Shown here piece after piece: positions 1-5,377 of a DNA stretch of 5,377 bases. A program made the translations under genes and the position numbers. The notes beneath the pieces are model-generated. The model was given only the letters and a program-made list of their open reading frames with translations. It did no database searches and was not told the origin of the DNA. The stretch is from NCBI GenBank assembly GCA_951800675.1, contig CATOKC010000183.1:1-5377 (forward strand). Reading direction: 5' to 3'. The first letter of the stretch is position 1. Every line of letters begins with the position of its first letter. The stretch is from an uncultured Oscillibacter sp. (GTDB taxonomy: Bacteria > Bacillota_A > Clostridia > Oscillospirales > Oscillospiraceae).

Positions 1-27
1 CCGCACGGTTTCGGGCGCCGTTTTTGT
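1..27 (+). terminator. Partial rho-independent terminator cut by the window edge
   Basis: Bases 12-20 read CGGGCGCCG and are followed by TTTTTGT, the usual look of the 3' arm and U-tract of a hairpin terminator. Bases 1-3 (CCG) can pair with 12-14 (CGG) across an 8-base loop, so the window seems to open inside the 5' arm. The rest of that arm lies before base 1 and cannot be checked. If it is preceded by A residues, the hairpin would also end transcription of the minus-strand permease gene, whose stop codon is about 30 bases away. Confidence 0.35.
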
Positions 28-57
28 ATGCCGCCGCTGGCAGGGGGCGAGGGGATG

Positions 58-1509
58 TTACGCCTCCCCCTTCTCCCCGTTGGCCCGGGCCTCGTTGTCC
101 AGGTCCTCCTGGTCCTTGGGGATGGCGATGTTGAGGATGATGGCCAGCACCGCCGCCGGCACGATACCGGAGCCGCCGAACACCAGCCGCGCCGGCTCCG
201 GCAGGCCCTCCAGGGCCCCGGCGGTGGCGCCCAGGCCATAGCCCAGGCCCATGGCGATGGACACGATGGTCACCACCCGGTTGGTAACGCCGTACTTGGT
301 CAAAAGCTTGATGCCGGACACGGCGATGGAGGCGAACATCATCACCGCCGCCCCGCCCAGGACGCTCTGGGGCATAATGGAGATCACCGCCGCCAGCTTG
401 GGGCTCAGCCCCGCCAGCACCAGGAACACCGCGCCGCAGGTCAGGGCCATGCGGTTGACCACCTTGGTCATGGTCACCAGCCCCACGTTCTGGGAGAAGG
501 AGGTGGTAGGCAGAGAGGAGAACAGGGAGGAGATGACGGAGCCCACGCCGTCGCACACCACGCCGCCGGAGAGCTCCTTGGCGGTGGCCTCCCGGCCCAT
601 GCCGCCCTCCACACAGCCGGAGATGTCCCCGATGGTCTCCACGGCGGTGACCAGGAACATGATCAGGATGGAGAGGATGGCGTGGACGTTGAAGGTGGGC
701 TTTACGGGCAGAAGCTGGGGAATGGAAATCCACTTAGCCTCGCCGATCTTGGCCCAGTTCACATACCAGGAGGCGGTGAAGGCATTGCCCTCCGCGTCCA
801 CCAGCTCATGGGGCAGCATAAAGCCCATGACGGAGGCCACGACATACCCCACAATGATTCCGCAGAGGATGCAGGAGGTGGATGTAATCCCCTTTGTAAA
901 GTGCTTCAGCGCCACGATAACCGTCAGCACCAGAAGGCCCAGCAGCAGGTTTGGCAGGGAGCCGAAGTCCTTGGCCCCGCTGCCTCCGGCAAAGGAGTTC
1001 ACGCCCACGCTGATGAGGCTTAGGCCAATGGCCAGCACCACGCTGCCGGTGACCACCGGCGGGAAAAACTTCCGCAAGGGCTTGATGAAAAAGCCCAGGG
1101 CCGCCTCGCAGACGCCGCCCACCATGGCCGCGCCGACGATGGCGCTGTAGGCCACGATGCCGCCGCCCATGGCGGGGTTGGCGGCCACGCCCTTCATGAC
1201 CCCCAAAAAGCCGGAGCTGGTACCCATGATGATGGGCACCTGTCCGCCCACGGGGCCGATGGACCAGAGCTGAATCAAGGTGATGAGGCCCGCCGCCAGC
1301 ATGGCGTTTTGCAGCAAGGTCACGTACAGGGCCGGTTCGCTGCCGCTGATGCCGCAGATGCCGCAAATGATCATCAGCGGCGTCAGGTTGCCCACGAACA
1401 TGGCCAGCACGTGCTGCATCCCCAGGGGGATGGCCTGGCGCAGGGGGACGCGCCCGTGGAATTCATAGGGGCTGGTGTACTCCGCATTGGTTCGCTTCTC
1501 GGTTTTCAT
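58..1509 (-). CDS. NCS2 family nucleobase permease (xanthine/urate type)
   Basis: This is a 483-residue integral membrane protein of the nucleobase:cation symporter-2 family, which imports purine or pyrimidine bases with a proton or sodium ion. Visible family marks are the TM1 motif GMQH (30-33), FFPPVVTGSVV (148-158), the TM8 motif ETIGD (291-295) and the signature QNVGLVTMTK (340-349) after TTSFS. In this family a TM8 Glu followed by xxGD goes with xanthine and urate carriers, while uracil carriers such as UraA have EHIGH. A purine base is therefore the likely substrate, but which one is not settled. Length is normal and about 12-14 hydrophobic segments fill the chain. The ATG at 1509 was chosen because a strong Shine-Dalgarno, AAGGAGGAGG on the minus strand (1517-1526), sits 7 bases upstream. 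The frame stays open back to 1668, but that stretch encodes Arg/Gly-rich sequence unlike the family and runs into a terminator hairpin. The gene is transcribed alone, divergently from birA. Confidence 0.93.
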   Translation of the reverse strand: MKTEKRTNAEYTSPYEFHGRVPLRQAIPLGMQHVLAMFVGNLTPLMIICGICGISGSEPALYVTLLQNAMLAAGLITLIQLWSIGPVGGQVPIIMGTSSGFLGVMKGVAANPAMGGGIVAYSAIVGAAMVGGVCEAALGFFIKPLRKFFPPVVTGSVVLAIGLSLISVGVNSFAGGSGAKDFGSLPNLLLGLLVLTVIVALKHFTKGITSTSCILCGIIVGYVVASVMGFMLPHELVDAEGNAFTASWYVNWAKIGEAKWISIPQLLPVKPTFNVHAILSILIMFLVTAVETIGDISGCVEGGMGREATAKELSGGVVCDGVGSVISSLFSSLPTTSFSQNVGLVTMTKVVNRMALTCGAVFLVLAGLSPKLAAVISIMPQSVLGGAAVMMFASIAVSGIKLLTKYGVTNRVVTIVSIAMGLGYGLGATAGALEGLPEPARLVFGGSGIVPAAVLAIILNIAIPKDQEDLDNEARANGEKGEA

Positions 1510-1516
1510 GGTTCTT

Positions 1517-1526
1517 CCTCCTCCTT
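1517..1526 (-). promoter_or_regulatory. Ribosome binding site deciding the permease start
   Basis: On the minus strand the sequence is AAGGAGGAGG, a near-perfect anti-16S match 7 bases from the ATG at 1507-1509. It decides against the longer open frame that could start at 1668. Confidence 0.9.
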
Positions 1527-1637
1527 GTTTGCGCCCGCTTCCGCCGGGGCGCGCTTCGCGGTGACCGCGTCTCGATACGCTTCGCCCTTTTCTTTCTCTC
1601 CGGCCTGGGTCCGCCGGTACTTGCTCCGTTGAAGCAT

Positions 1638-1695
1638 AAAAAAAGAGACCACAAAATCCGCTGTTCATAAATCAGGAGCAGCAAACCTTGTAGTC
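1638..1695 (-). terminator. Intrinsic terminator/attenuator in the permease leader
   Basis: Read on the minus strand, 1695-1679 (GACTACAAGGTTTGCTG) pairs without interruption with 1663-1647 (CAGCGGATTTTGTGGTC). This gives 17 consecutive pairs, five of them G-U, around a 15-base loop (1664-1678). The stem is followed directly by TCTTTTTTT (1646-1638). This is the form of a rho-independent terminator for minus-strand transcription. On the plus strand the hairpin has no U-tract, so it acts one way. It lies between the promoter and the permease gene, so the gene can be expressed from that promoter only by readthrough. No clear antiterminator was found; the best competitor is a 4-bp CCUU/AAGG stem within 1686-1700. 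Confidence 0.75.
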
Positions 1696-1708
1696 AAAGG
1701 ACATCCTT

Positions 1709-1737
1709 ATTATAGCATAGGTCCACCTCTTTGTCAA
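1709..1737 (-). promoter_or_regulatory. Consensus sigma-A promoter for the permease
   Basis: On the minus strand the -35 is TTGACA (1737-1732) and the -10 is TATAAT (1714-1709), both exact consensus, with the ideal 17-base spacer. The expected transcript start is about 1702-1704. The region is AT-rich compared with its surroundings. It lies back to back with the birA promoter, with the two -35 boxes 14 bases apart. Confidence 0.9.
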
Positions 1738-1751
1738 TCCACGTTTGTGTA

Positions 1752-1780
1752 TTTACAGCCCCGAAAAAATGTGCTACACT
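1752..1780 (+). promoter_or_regulatory. Sigma-A promoter for birA and the downstream genes
   Basis: The -35 is TTTACA (1752-1757), the spacer is 17 bases and the -10 is TACACT (1775-1780), preceded by TGC, which makes it an extended -10. The expected start is near 1787, leaving a leader of about 20 bases before the birA ATG. The Shine-Dalgarno AAGGAGG lies at 1794-1800. With no other promoter seen before 4004, it probably serves birA and both CHR genes. Confidence 0.8.
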
Positions 1781-1806
1781 GGTTCCGTTTCACAAGGAGG
1801 GATGCT

Positions 1807-2808
1807 ATGAGCAGCCGGGAAGAGGTATTATCGCTGCTGCGGGGGGAAGGAGGCTTCCTCTCCGGTCAGGATTTAAGCGGCCGCCTGGGCCTCAGCCGCG
1901 CCGCCGTGTGGAAGGCGGTGGACGCCCTGCGGCGGGAGGGCTATGAGATCGAGGCCCGGACCGGCCTGGGCTACCGCCTCGCCGCCGCGCCGGACGCTTT
2001 GACGGAGAAGGAAATCCGCGGCTTCCTGGGAAAGACGGCGGTGGTGGGAAGGGAGCTGCGGTGCTTCGCGGAGCTGGACTCCACCAACAACTATTTAAAA
2101 GCCCAGCCCGGCGCCCCCGACGGCACGGTGGCCATTGCCGACAGCCAGACGGCGGGCCGGGGACGGATGGACCGCTCCTTCCAGTCCCCCAAGGGTCAGG
2201 GCGTCTATCTGTCCGTGCTCCTCCGGCCTCCCCTGCCGCCGGACCGCCTGCCGCCGGTGACGGCCCTGGCGGGGGTTTCCGTGTGCGCCGCCGTGGAGCG
2301 GGTCTGCGGCGCCCGGCCGGGGCTGAAATGGCCCAACGACCCGGTTTTGAACGGGAAGAAGCTCTGCGGCATTTTGACGGAGCTGTCCCTGGAGGCGGAG
2401 ACAGGGCGGGTCCAGTCCCTGGTGCTGGGCGTCGGCGTCAACGTGGGCCAGGGGGAGGAGGACTTCTCGCCGGAGGTGCGGGAGGTGGCCACCTCCCTGC
2501 GCCAGGTCCTGGGGCGGCCTGTGTCCCGGCCCCAATTGGCGGCGGCGCTGCTGGAGGAGCTGGACCGGGCTTACGCCGCGCTGCTGTCCGGAGACCTGTC
2601 GGCGTATCTCGCGGCCTACCGAAGCCGTTGCGTGAACCTGGGAAAAACCGTCCGGCTTCTCCCCTTCGGCGGCGGAGAGCGGGAGACCGCCCAGGCGGTG
2701 GATATCGACGAGGAATTCAGCCTGGTAGTCCGGGGGGCGGACGGGAAGGAGCGGACCGTCCGCTCCGGCGAGGTCTCCGTCCGGGGCCTGTGGGGCTATA
2801 CGGAGTAA
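1807..2808 (+). CDS. birA: Bifunctional biotin--[carboxyl-carrier-protein] ligase / biotin repressor BirA
   Basis: A 333-residue cytoplasmic enzyme that makes biotinyl-AMP from biotin and ATP and transfers biotin to the lysine of carrier domains of carboxylases or decarboxylases. The N-terminal winged helix-turn-helix (about 1-60, with LSGQDLSGRLGLSRAAVWKAV at 18-38) marks the class that can also repress biotin genes when loaded with biotinyl-AMP. The catalytic domain shows ELDSTNNYLK (89-98), the biotin/ATP loop GRGRMDR (117-123), KWPND (174-178), KKLCGILTE (184-192, with the expected catalytic Lys at 185) and LGVGVNV (207-213). The small C-terminal barrel follows (about 285-333). Length matches E. 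coli BirA (321). The ATG at 1807 has AAGGAGG 6 bases upstream; an in-frame ATG at 1747 lies between the -35 and the start of transcription and is not usable. One oddity is Asp122, where the loop usually has Gly (GRGRxGR). Only 21 bases separate it from the first CHR gene. Its regulatory targets are not in the window. Confidence 0.95.
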   Translation: MSSREEVLSLLRGEGGFLSGQDLSGRLGLSRAAVWKAVDALRREGYEIEARTGLGYRLAAAPDALTEKEIRGFLGKTAVVGRELRCFAELDSTNNYLKAQPGAPDGTVAIADSQTAGRGRMDRSFQSPKGQGVYLSVLLRPPLPPDRLPPVTALAGVSVCAAVERVCGARPGLKWPNDPVLNGKKLCGILTELSLEAETGRVQSLVLGVGVNVGQGEEDFSPEVREVATSLRQVLGRPVSRPQLAAALLEELDRAYAALLSGDLSAYLAAYRSRCVNLGKTVRLLPFGGGERETAQAVDIDEEFSLVVRGADGKERTVRSGEVSVRGLWGYTE

Positions 2809-2829
2809 CGACAAGGAAAGAGGCGTTTC

Positions 2830-3390
2830 ATGAACGGCAAGAACAAATTCCAGCAGCTCTGGGAGCTTTTCTGGACCTTCGCGAAAATGGGGGGCATGAC
2901 CTTCGGCGGCGGCATGGCGATGTTGCCCATCCTCCAGCGGGAGGTGGTGGACAGCAAGGGCTGGGCCACCGAGGAGGAGCTGACGGACTATTACGCCATC
3001 GGCCAGTGCACCCCGGGCATCATCGCCGTCAACACGGCCACCTTCATCGGGCAAAAACGCGGCGGCGTCTCCGGGGGCGTCGCGGCCACCCTGGGGCTGG
3101 TGTTCCCCTCCGTGGTGATCATCTCCATTCTGGCGGGGCTGATCTCCAATTTCGCGGACCTGGCCTGGGTGAAGAACGCCTTCGCCGGGATTCAGGTCTG
3201 CGTCTGCGTGCTGATTTTCAACGCGGTGCTGAAGCTCTTGAAAAAATCCGTGGTGGATAAGCGGACGGCGGCCATCTTCGCGGTGGTCCTTCTGGGGGGC
3301 GTATTTTTGAGGCTCTCCCCGGTGTGGTTCGTCATCGGCTCGGCCCTGGCGGGCATCCTTCTTAAAAATCTGGAGGTGAAAAGAGCATGA
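2830..3390 (+). CDS. Chromate transporter family protein, short-chain CHR, first partner
   Basis: A 186-residue membrane protein of the CHR (ChrA) family. It is one half-length subunit, where long-chain ChrA carries two such domains in one chain. Visible motifs are FGGGMAMLP (25-33), a KGW turn (43-45) and QCTPGIIAVNTATFIG (59-74), the conserved region lining the transport path. Further hydrophobic stretches lie near 80-110, 113-135 and 144-182, for roughly five or six membrane segments. Characterised short-chain pairs, such as YwrA/YwrB of Bacillus subtilis, need both partners and give chromate resistance by efflux. Here the true substrate could be another oxyanion. The start at 2830 follows AAGGAAAGAGG (2813-2823). 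It sits 21 bases after birA and overlaps the next gene by 4 bases, so cotranscription and coupled translation are likely. Confidence 0.92.
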   Translation: MNGKNKFQQLWELFWTFAKMGGMTFGGGMAMLPILQREVVDSKGWATEEELTDYYAIGQCTPGIIAVNTATFIGQKRGGVSGGVAATLGLVFPSVVIISILAGLISNFADLAWVKNAFAGIQVCVCVLIFNAVLKLLKKSVVDKRTAAIFAVVLLGGVFLRLSPVWFVIGSALAGILLKNLEVKRA

Positions 3391-4004
3391 TTACCACCTG
3401 TTTGCAGCTCTACTGGGAGTTTTTCAAGACCGGTCTTTTCGCCGTGGGCGGCGGCATGGCCACCCTGCCCTTTCTCCAGGCCATCGGCGAGTCCACCGGC
3501 TGGTACACCTACACGGATTTGATGAACATGCTGGCGGTGTCGGAGTCCACCCCCGGCCCCATCGGCATCAACATGGCTACCTACGTGGGCTTTACGGCGG
3601 CGGGAATTCCCGGGGCCATCATCGCCACCTTGGGGGAGGTGACCCCCTCCATCATCGTGATTTTGATTGTGGCGGCGGTGCTCCACAGCTTTCGGAACAA
3701 CCCCTATGTGGACCGGGCCTTTTACGGCCTCCGCCCCGCCTCCACGGGGCTCATCGGCGCGGCCTGCGCGGCGGTGGCGCTGGAGGTGCTGACCACCGTC
3801 CAGCTGGCGGCCCAAAGCGGCGGCGTCGTCAAGACCCCGGTCCTCAGCGGCGGGAGCCTCCTCAACGTGCCGGGGCTGCTGCTGGCGGCGCTTTTGATCA
3901 TGCTGACCAACTTCGCGCCCAAGAAGGTGACCGGCCTCCACCCCATTGTGTTCATCGCTCTTTCCGCCGCGGTGGGCGTCGTGTTCCACTTCGCCGGGGT
4001 TTGA
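3387..4004 (+). CDS. Chromate transporter family protein, short-chain CHR, second partner
   Basis: A 205-residue membrane protein, homologous to the gene before it. The shared motifs are VGGGMATLPFLQ (20-31), the GW turn (38-39) and SESTPGPIGINMATYVG (52-68), here with the commoner PGP form. Hydrophobic segments follow near 75-105, 120-145, 165-183 and at the C-terminus (187-205). It should pair with the upstream protein, probably in opposite membrane orientation, to form one oxyanion transporter. That is known for short-chain CHR pairs; it is not shown here. The ATG overlaps the previous stop as ATGA (3387-3390), and its Shine-Dalgarno GGAGGTG (3372-3378) lies inside the upstream gene, the pattern of translational coupling. 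It is the last gene before the strong terminator at 4022-4077. Confidence 0.92.
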   Translation: MITTCLQLYWEFFKTGLFAVGGGMATLPFLQAIGESTGWYTYTDLMNMLAVSESTPGPIGINMATYVGFTAAGIPGAIIATLGEVTPSIIVILIVAAVLHSFRNNPYVDRAFYGLRPASTGLIGAACAAVALEVLTTVQLAAQSGGVVKTPVLSGGSLLNVPGLLLAALLIMLTNFAPKKVTGLHPIVFIALSAAVGVVFHFAGV

Positions 4005-4021
4005 GGGACCCGGAAAATAAG

Positions 4022-4077
4022 CAAAAAGCCGGGCCGTTCCTCCGAAGCTTTTACGGAGGAACGGCCCGGCTTTTTGT
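4022..4077 (+). terminator. Strong, probably bidirectional rho-independent terminator
   Basis: 4023-4044 and 4054-4075 are perfect reverse complements (22 bp), with AAAAAGCCGGGCC at the outside and a 9-base loop, AAGCTTTTA. One more C-G pair (4022/4076) extends the stem. The 3' arm ends in TTTTTGTTT and the 5' arm begins with AAAAA, so each strand gets a U-tract. It ends the birA-CHR unit and would also stop any minus-strand transcript arriving from csaB. Confidence 0.95.
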
Positions 4078-4102
4078 TTCATACCATGGGAGGGGTGATG
4101 CT

Positions 4103-4276
4103 ATGAACGTTCCCAACCGCGACCCTCTGGCCCTGACCACCATGGTGAACTCCCTGGCGGTGGCCATTTCGGGTCCGCTCAGCGACGAGGAGCTGGGGCT
4201 GGTGGCGGCAATTCTGGTCCAATTGGGCGATACCCTGGCAACCATCGCCACCCAGCGGGCCCTCTGCTCCCGGTAA
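4103..4276 (+). CDS. Small conserved-looking hypothetical protein (57 aa)
   Basis: A 57-residue protein of unknown function. The chain is mostly helical and hydrophobic in type: a short polar N-terminus (MNVPNRDP), a segment around LTTMVNSLAVAISG (10-23), an acidic turn SDEE (26-29), then LGLVAAILVQLGDTLATIAT (30-49) and a basic tail. The EL-LVAAI-QLGDTLATIA pattern resembles a family of small clostridial proteins that I tentatively equate with DUF6774; I cannot confirm this, and the role of that family is unknown. The ATG at 4103 was chosen because GGGAGGGG (4088-4095) lies 7 bases upstream. The frame is open further upstream, but there it runs through the terminator hairpin. Only 25 bases lie between that terminator and the start, so no separate promoter fits; expression would need readthrough or a promoter inside the preceding gene. 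The gene converges on csaB with a 20-base gap. Confidence 0.75.
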   Translation: MNVPNRDPLALTTMVNSLAVAISGPLSDEELGLVAAILVQLGDTLATIATQRALCSR

Positions 4277-4296
4277 GGAGCGGCCGCCCTGGGAAA

Positions 4297-5377
4297 TCAG
4301 CCGCCGTCCCGCAAAAACCGGGAGGCGATGTCCACGTTGCCCCGCTCCAGCTCCCGCAGCTTTCGGACCGCCTCCGCCTGGGCCCGCTTGTCCACGGCCT
4401 GGGCGGCGGCACGGTCAATCATGGCGTTCAGGGTTTCCTGGGTCAGGTCCTTTAGGTCCGCGAAGTTCTCCTGCCCGATATACCGCAGGAAGGAGGAGAC
4501 CTTGGGGTCGTACACCACCCCCGCCAGGGGGATGCCCTGCCCGGCGGCGAAAATCAGGGCGTGGAGCCGCATGGACACCACCGCCTCCATCCGGGACAAG
4601 GCCCCGATGATGGTCCCGGCGGCCCCGGCGTCGTCCAGGAAGTAATGGGGCGTGTCCCCCAGGCACTCCGCCGCCTCCCGGGCGGCGGCGGGGTCCTGGC
4701 CCTTCTCCACCGCCGTAAAGACGGGGGTGAGGCCGTAGCGCTCCCAGGCGTACCGGGCGGCGGCCCCAAAGAGGGGGGCCTTCTCCGAAAAGCCCGGCCA
4801 GGGCCGGAGGGCGAAGCAGATGAACCGCTCCCCCCGGGGCGGGATGCCCGCCCGGAGGAGCACGCTGTCCGTCTTTTCCGCCGCCGCCGGGGCGAGGGTC
4901 AGGGCCGGGTCCGCCGTCAGCTTGATTTCCGGCCTGTCCACCCCCATGGATTTCAGTTCCTCCAGGGAGTCCGGCTCCCGGAGGGTAATCACGTCCACGT
5001 TCCGGTTCAGCACCTTGGCCGCCAGCTTCCGGTGATTCTCCCGCTTGACGGGGCCGATGCCGCAGCCGTACATCTGAACCTTGCAGCCCGCCCATTTGGC
5101 GGCCCGGATGTTCATGAGGTAGAACCAGAGGGAGCGGCGGGAGGTCACGTCCTGGATGAGGCTTCCGCCGCCGTTGATATAGAGCCTCGCCTGTTTCATG
5201 GCCCCCAGCCAGCCGGAAAGGTCCATCCGGCTGACGGAGCGGACCCGGTAGGAAAGGCGGGTGGCCTTGGGATTTTTGGAGATAACCGTCACGGGCATGT
5301 CCGGGTCGATGGACCGCGTCTCTTCCAGGATGGCCTCCAAAATCGCGTCGTCCCCGGCGTTGCCCCGGCCATAGGCC
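4297..5377 (-). CDS. csaB: CsaB-type polysaccharide pyruvyl transferase, 5' end outside the window
   Basis: 359 residues are visible and the frame runs off the right edge. The fragment opens with AYGRGNAGDDAI, the conserved glycine-rich N-terminal motif of the family, so probably only about ten residues are missing. A TTG at 5340 is an internal Leu, not the start. Further marks (fragment numbering) are NGGGSLIQD (68-76), YGCGIGP (103-109), LTADPAL (153-159), LRPWPG (190-195) and SMRLHALIFAAGQGIP (268-283) followed by YDPK (289-292). Together they give the two-domain, glycosyltransferase-like fold. CsaB enzymes transfer pyruvate from phosphoenolpyruvate as a ketal onto a sugar of the secondary cell-wall polysaccharide, which lets SLH-domain surface proteins bind. 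That role is taken from the family; no SLH gene is visible here. The promoter is outside the window. No clear terminator follows its stop; the hairpin at 4022-4077 could serve, beyond the small convergent gene. Confidence 0.9.
   Translation of the reverse strand, partial: AYGRGNAGDDAILEAILEETRSIDPDMPVTVISKNPKATRLSYRVRSVSRMDLSGWLGAMKQARLYINGGGSLIQDVTSRRSLWFYLMNIRAAKWAGCKVQMYGCGIGPVKRENHRKLAAKVLNRNVDVITLREPDSLEELKSMGVDRPEIKLTADPALTLAPAAAEKTDSVLLRAGIPPRGERFICFALRPWPGFSEKAPLFGAAARYAWERYGLTPVFTAVEKGQDPAAAREAAECLGDTPHYFLDDAGAAGTIIGALSRMEAVVSMRLHALIFAAGQGIPLAGVVYDPKVSSFLRYIGQENFADLKDLTQETLNAMIDRAAAQAVDKRAQAEAVRKLRELERGNVDIASRFLRDGG

Larger units (their letters stand above)
1510..1702 (-). promoter_or_regulatory. 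Long structured 5' leader of the permease mRNA
   Basis: About 193 bases separate the predicted transcript start from the permease ATG. The 5' third is a terminator hairpin with its U-tract. The remaining part (1510-1637) contains no convincing gene and is GC-rich, with several short perfect stems: 1557-1561 with 1565-1569 (CGCGG/CCGCG), 1567-1570 with 1577-1580, and 1531-1536 with 1547-1552 (GCGCCC/GGGCGC). The last ends just upstream of the Shine-Dalgarno at 1517-1526. Purine permeases of Firmicutes are often controlled by a purine riboswitch, but I do not see its conserved core, and only about 7 bases lie ahead of the terminator. Control by attenuation is an inference from the layout. Confidence 0.55.

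Noticed and set aside
28..1150. Long plus-strand open frames (331 and 299 codons) opposite the permease gene
   Set aside because: They are antisense shadows of a GC-rich membrane protein gene. Their translations are His/Gly/Asp-rich or Met/Thr-rich, show no family motif and lack a ribosome binding site.
1510..1668. N-terminal extension of the permease to an ATG at 1668
   Set aside because: The extra 53 residues are Arg/Gly-rich and unlike the family, the ATG lies inside the terminator hairpin, and the strong Shine-Dalgarno points to 1509.
1638..1702. Purine riboswitch, PyrR site or T-box in the permease leader
   Set aside because: I looked for the purine aptamer core, the PyrR loop consensus and T-box motifs and found none. 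The space before the terminator is too short for a classical aptamer.
1731..1758. Imperfect inverted repeat TTGTCAAT / ATTTACAG as a BirA operator
   Set aside because: The match is explained by two -35 boxes on opposite strands. The spacing (12 bases) does not fit the usual Firmicute BirA operator, which has about 16 between 8-base half-sites.
2061..3260. 399-codon plus-strand frame overlapping birA and the first CHR gene
   Set aside because: It is out of frame with both clearly recognised genes and is Gly/Arg/Pro-rich, typical of a frame-shifted reading of GC-rich coding sequence.
3192..4082. Minus-strand 296-codon frame opposite the CHR genes
   Set aside because: It runs through the terminator hairpin, is His/Gly-rich, has no recognisable domain and is antisense to two well-supported genes.
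4001..4102. Upstream extension of the small gene to a TTG at 4001
   Set aside because: The added residues are encoded by the terminator stem-loop itself, and the TTG has no ribosome binding site. The ATG at 4103 does.
4415..5095. Alternative minus-strand frame inside csaB
   Set aside because: It is Gly/Pro/Arg-rich shadow coding, overlapped by the csaB frame that carries the family motifs throughout.

Overview
The window is about 5.4 kb of GC-rich bacterial chromosome carrying ordinary housekeeping and transport genes. Strong purine-rich ribosome binding sites, sigma-A type promoters, U-tailed hairpin terminators, a CsaB-type pyruvyl transferase and a helix-turn-helix biotin ligase all suggest a high-GC Firmicute. 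The best guess is an anaerobic gut clostridium of the Oscillospiraceae type; this is inferred from style and gene content, not from a marker gene.

Layout. Bases 1-27 look like the downstream half of a hairpin terminator cut by the window edge. A purine-type NCS2 permease gene (58-1509, minus) follows. Its 193-base leader (about 1510-1702) holds a consensus promoter, a 17-bp hairpin with a U-tract only a few bases after the expected transcript start, and a GC-rich structured stretch before the Shine-Dalgarno. Back to back with it runs a plus-strand transcription unit with its own promoter (1752-1780): birA (1807-2808), then two short chromate-transporter-family genes (2830-3390 and 3387-4004) joined by an ATGA overlap. 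A very strong, probably bidirectional terminator (4022-4077) ends this unit. A 57-codon gene of unknown function (4103-4276, plus) starts only 25 bases after that terminator. Converging on it from the right is a csaB-like polysaccharide pyruvyl transferase gene (4297-5377, minus), whose first few codons lie outside the window.

How the parts fit. The permease would import purine bases (xanthine or urate type). BirA attaches biotin to carboxylase and decarboxylase carrier proteins. The CHR pair would form a two-gene membrane transporter for chromate or a similar oxyanion. CsaB would pyruvylate a cell-wall polysaccharide, normally so that SLH-domain proteins can bind it. No single pathway links these genes. 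I see no mobile element, CRISPR array, tRNA, rRNA or defence system, and no convincing undescribed system. The least ordinary points are the promoter-into-terminator leader of the permease, with a 10-codon open frame inside it, and the small gene placed directly behind a strong terminator.
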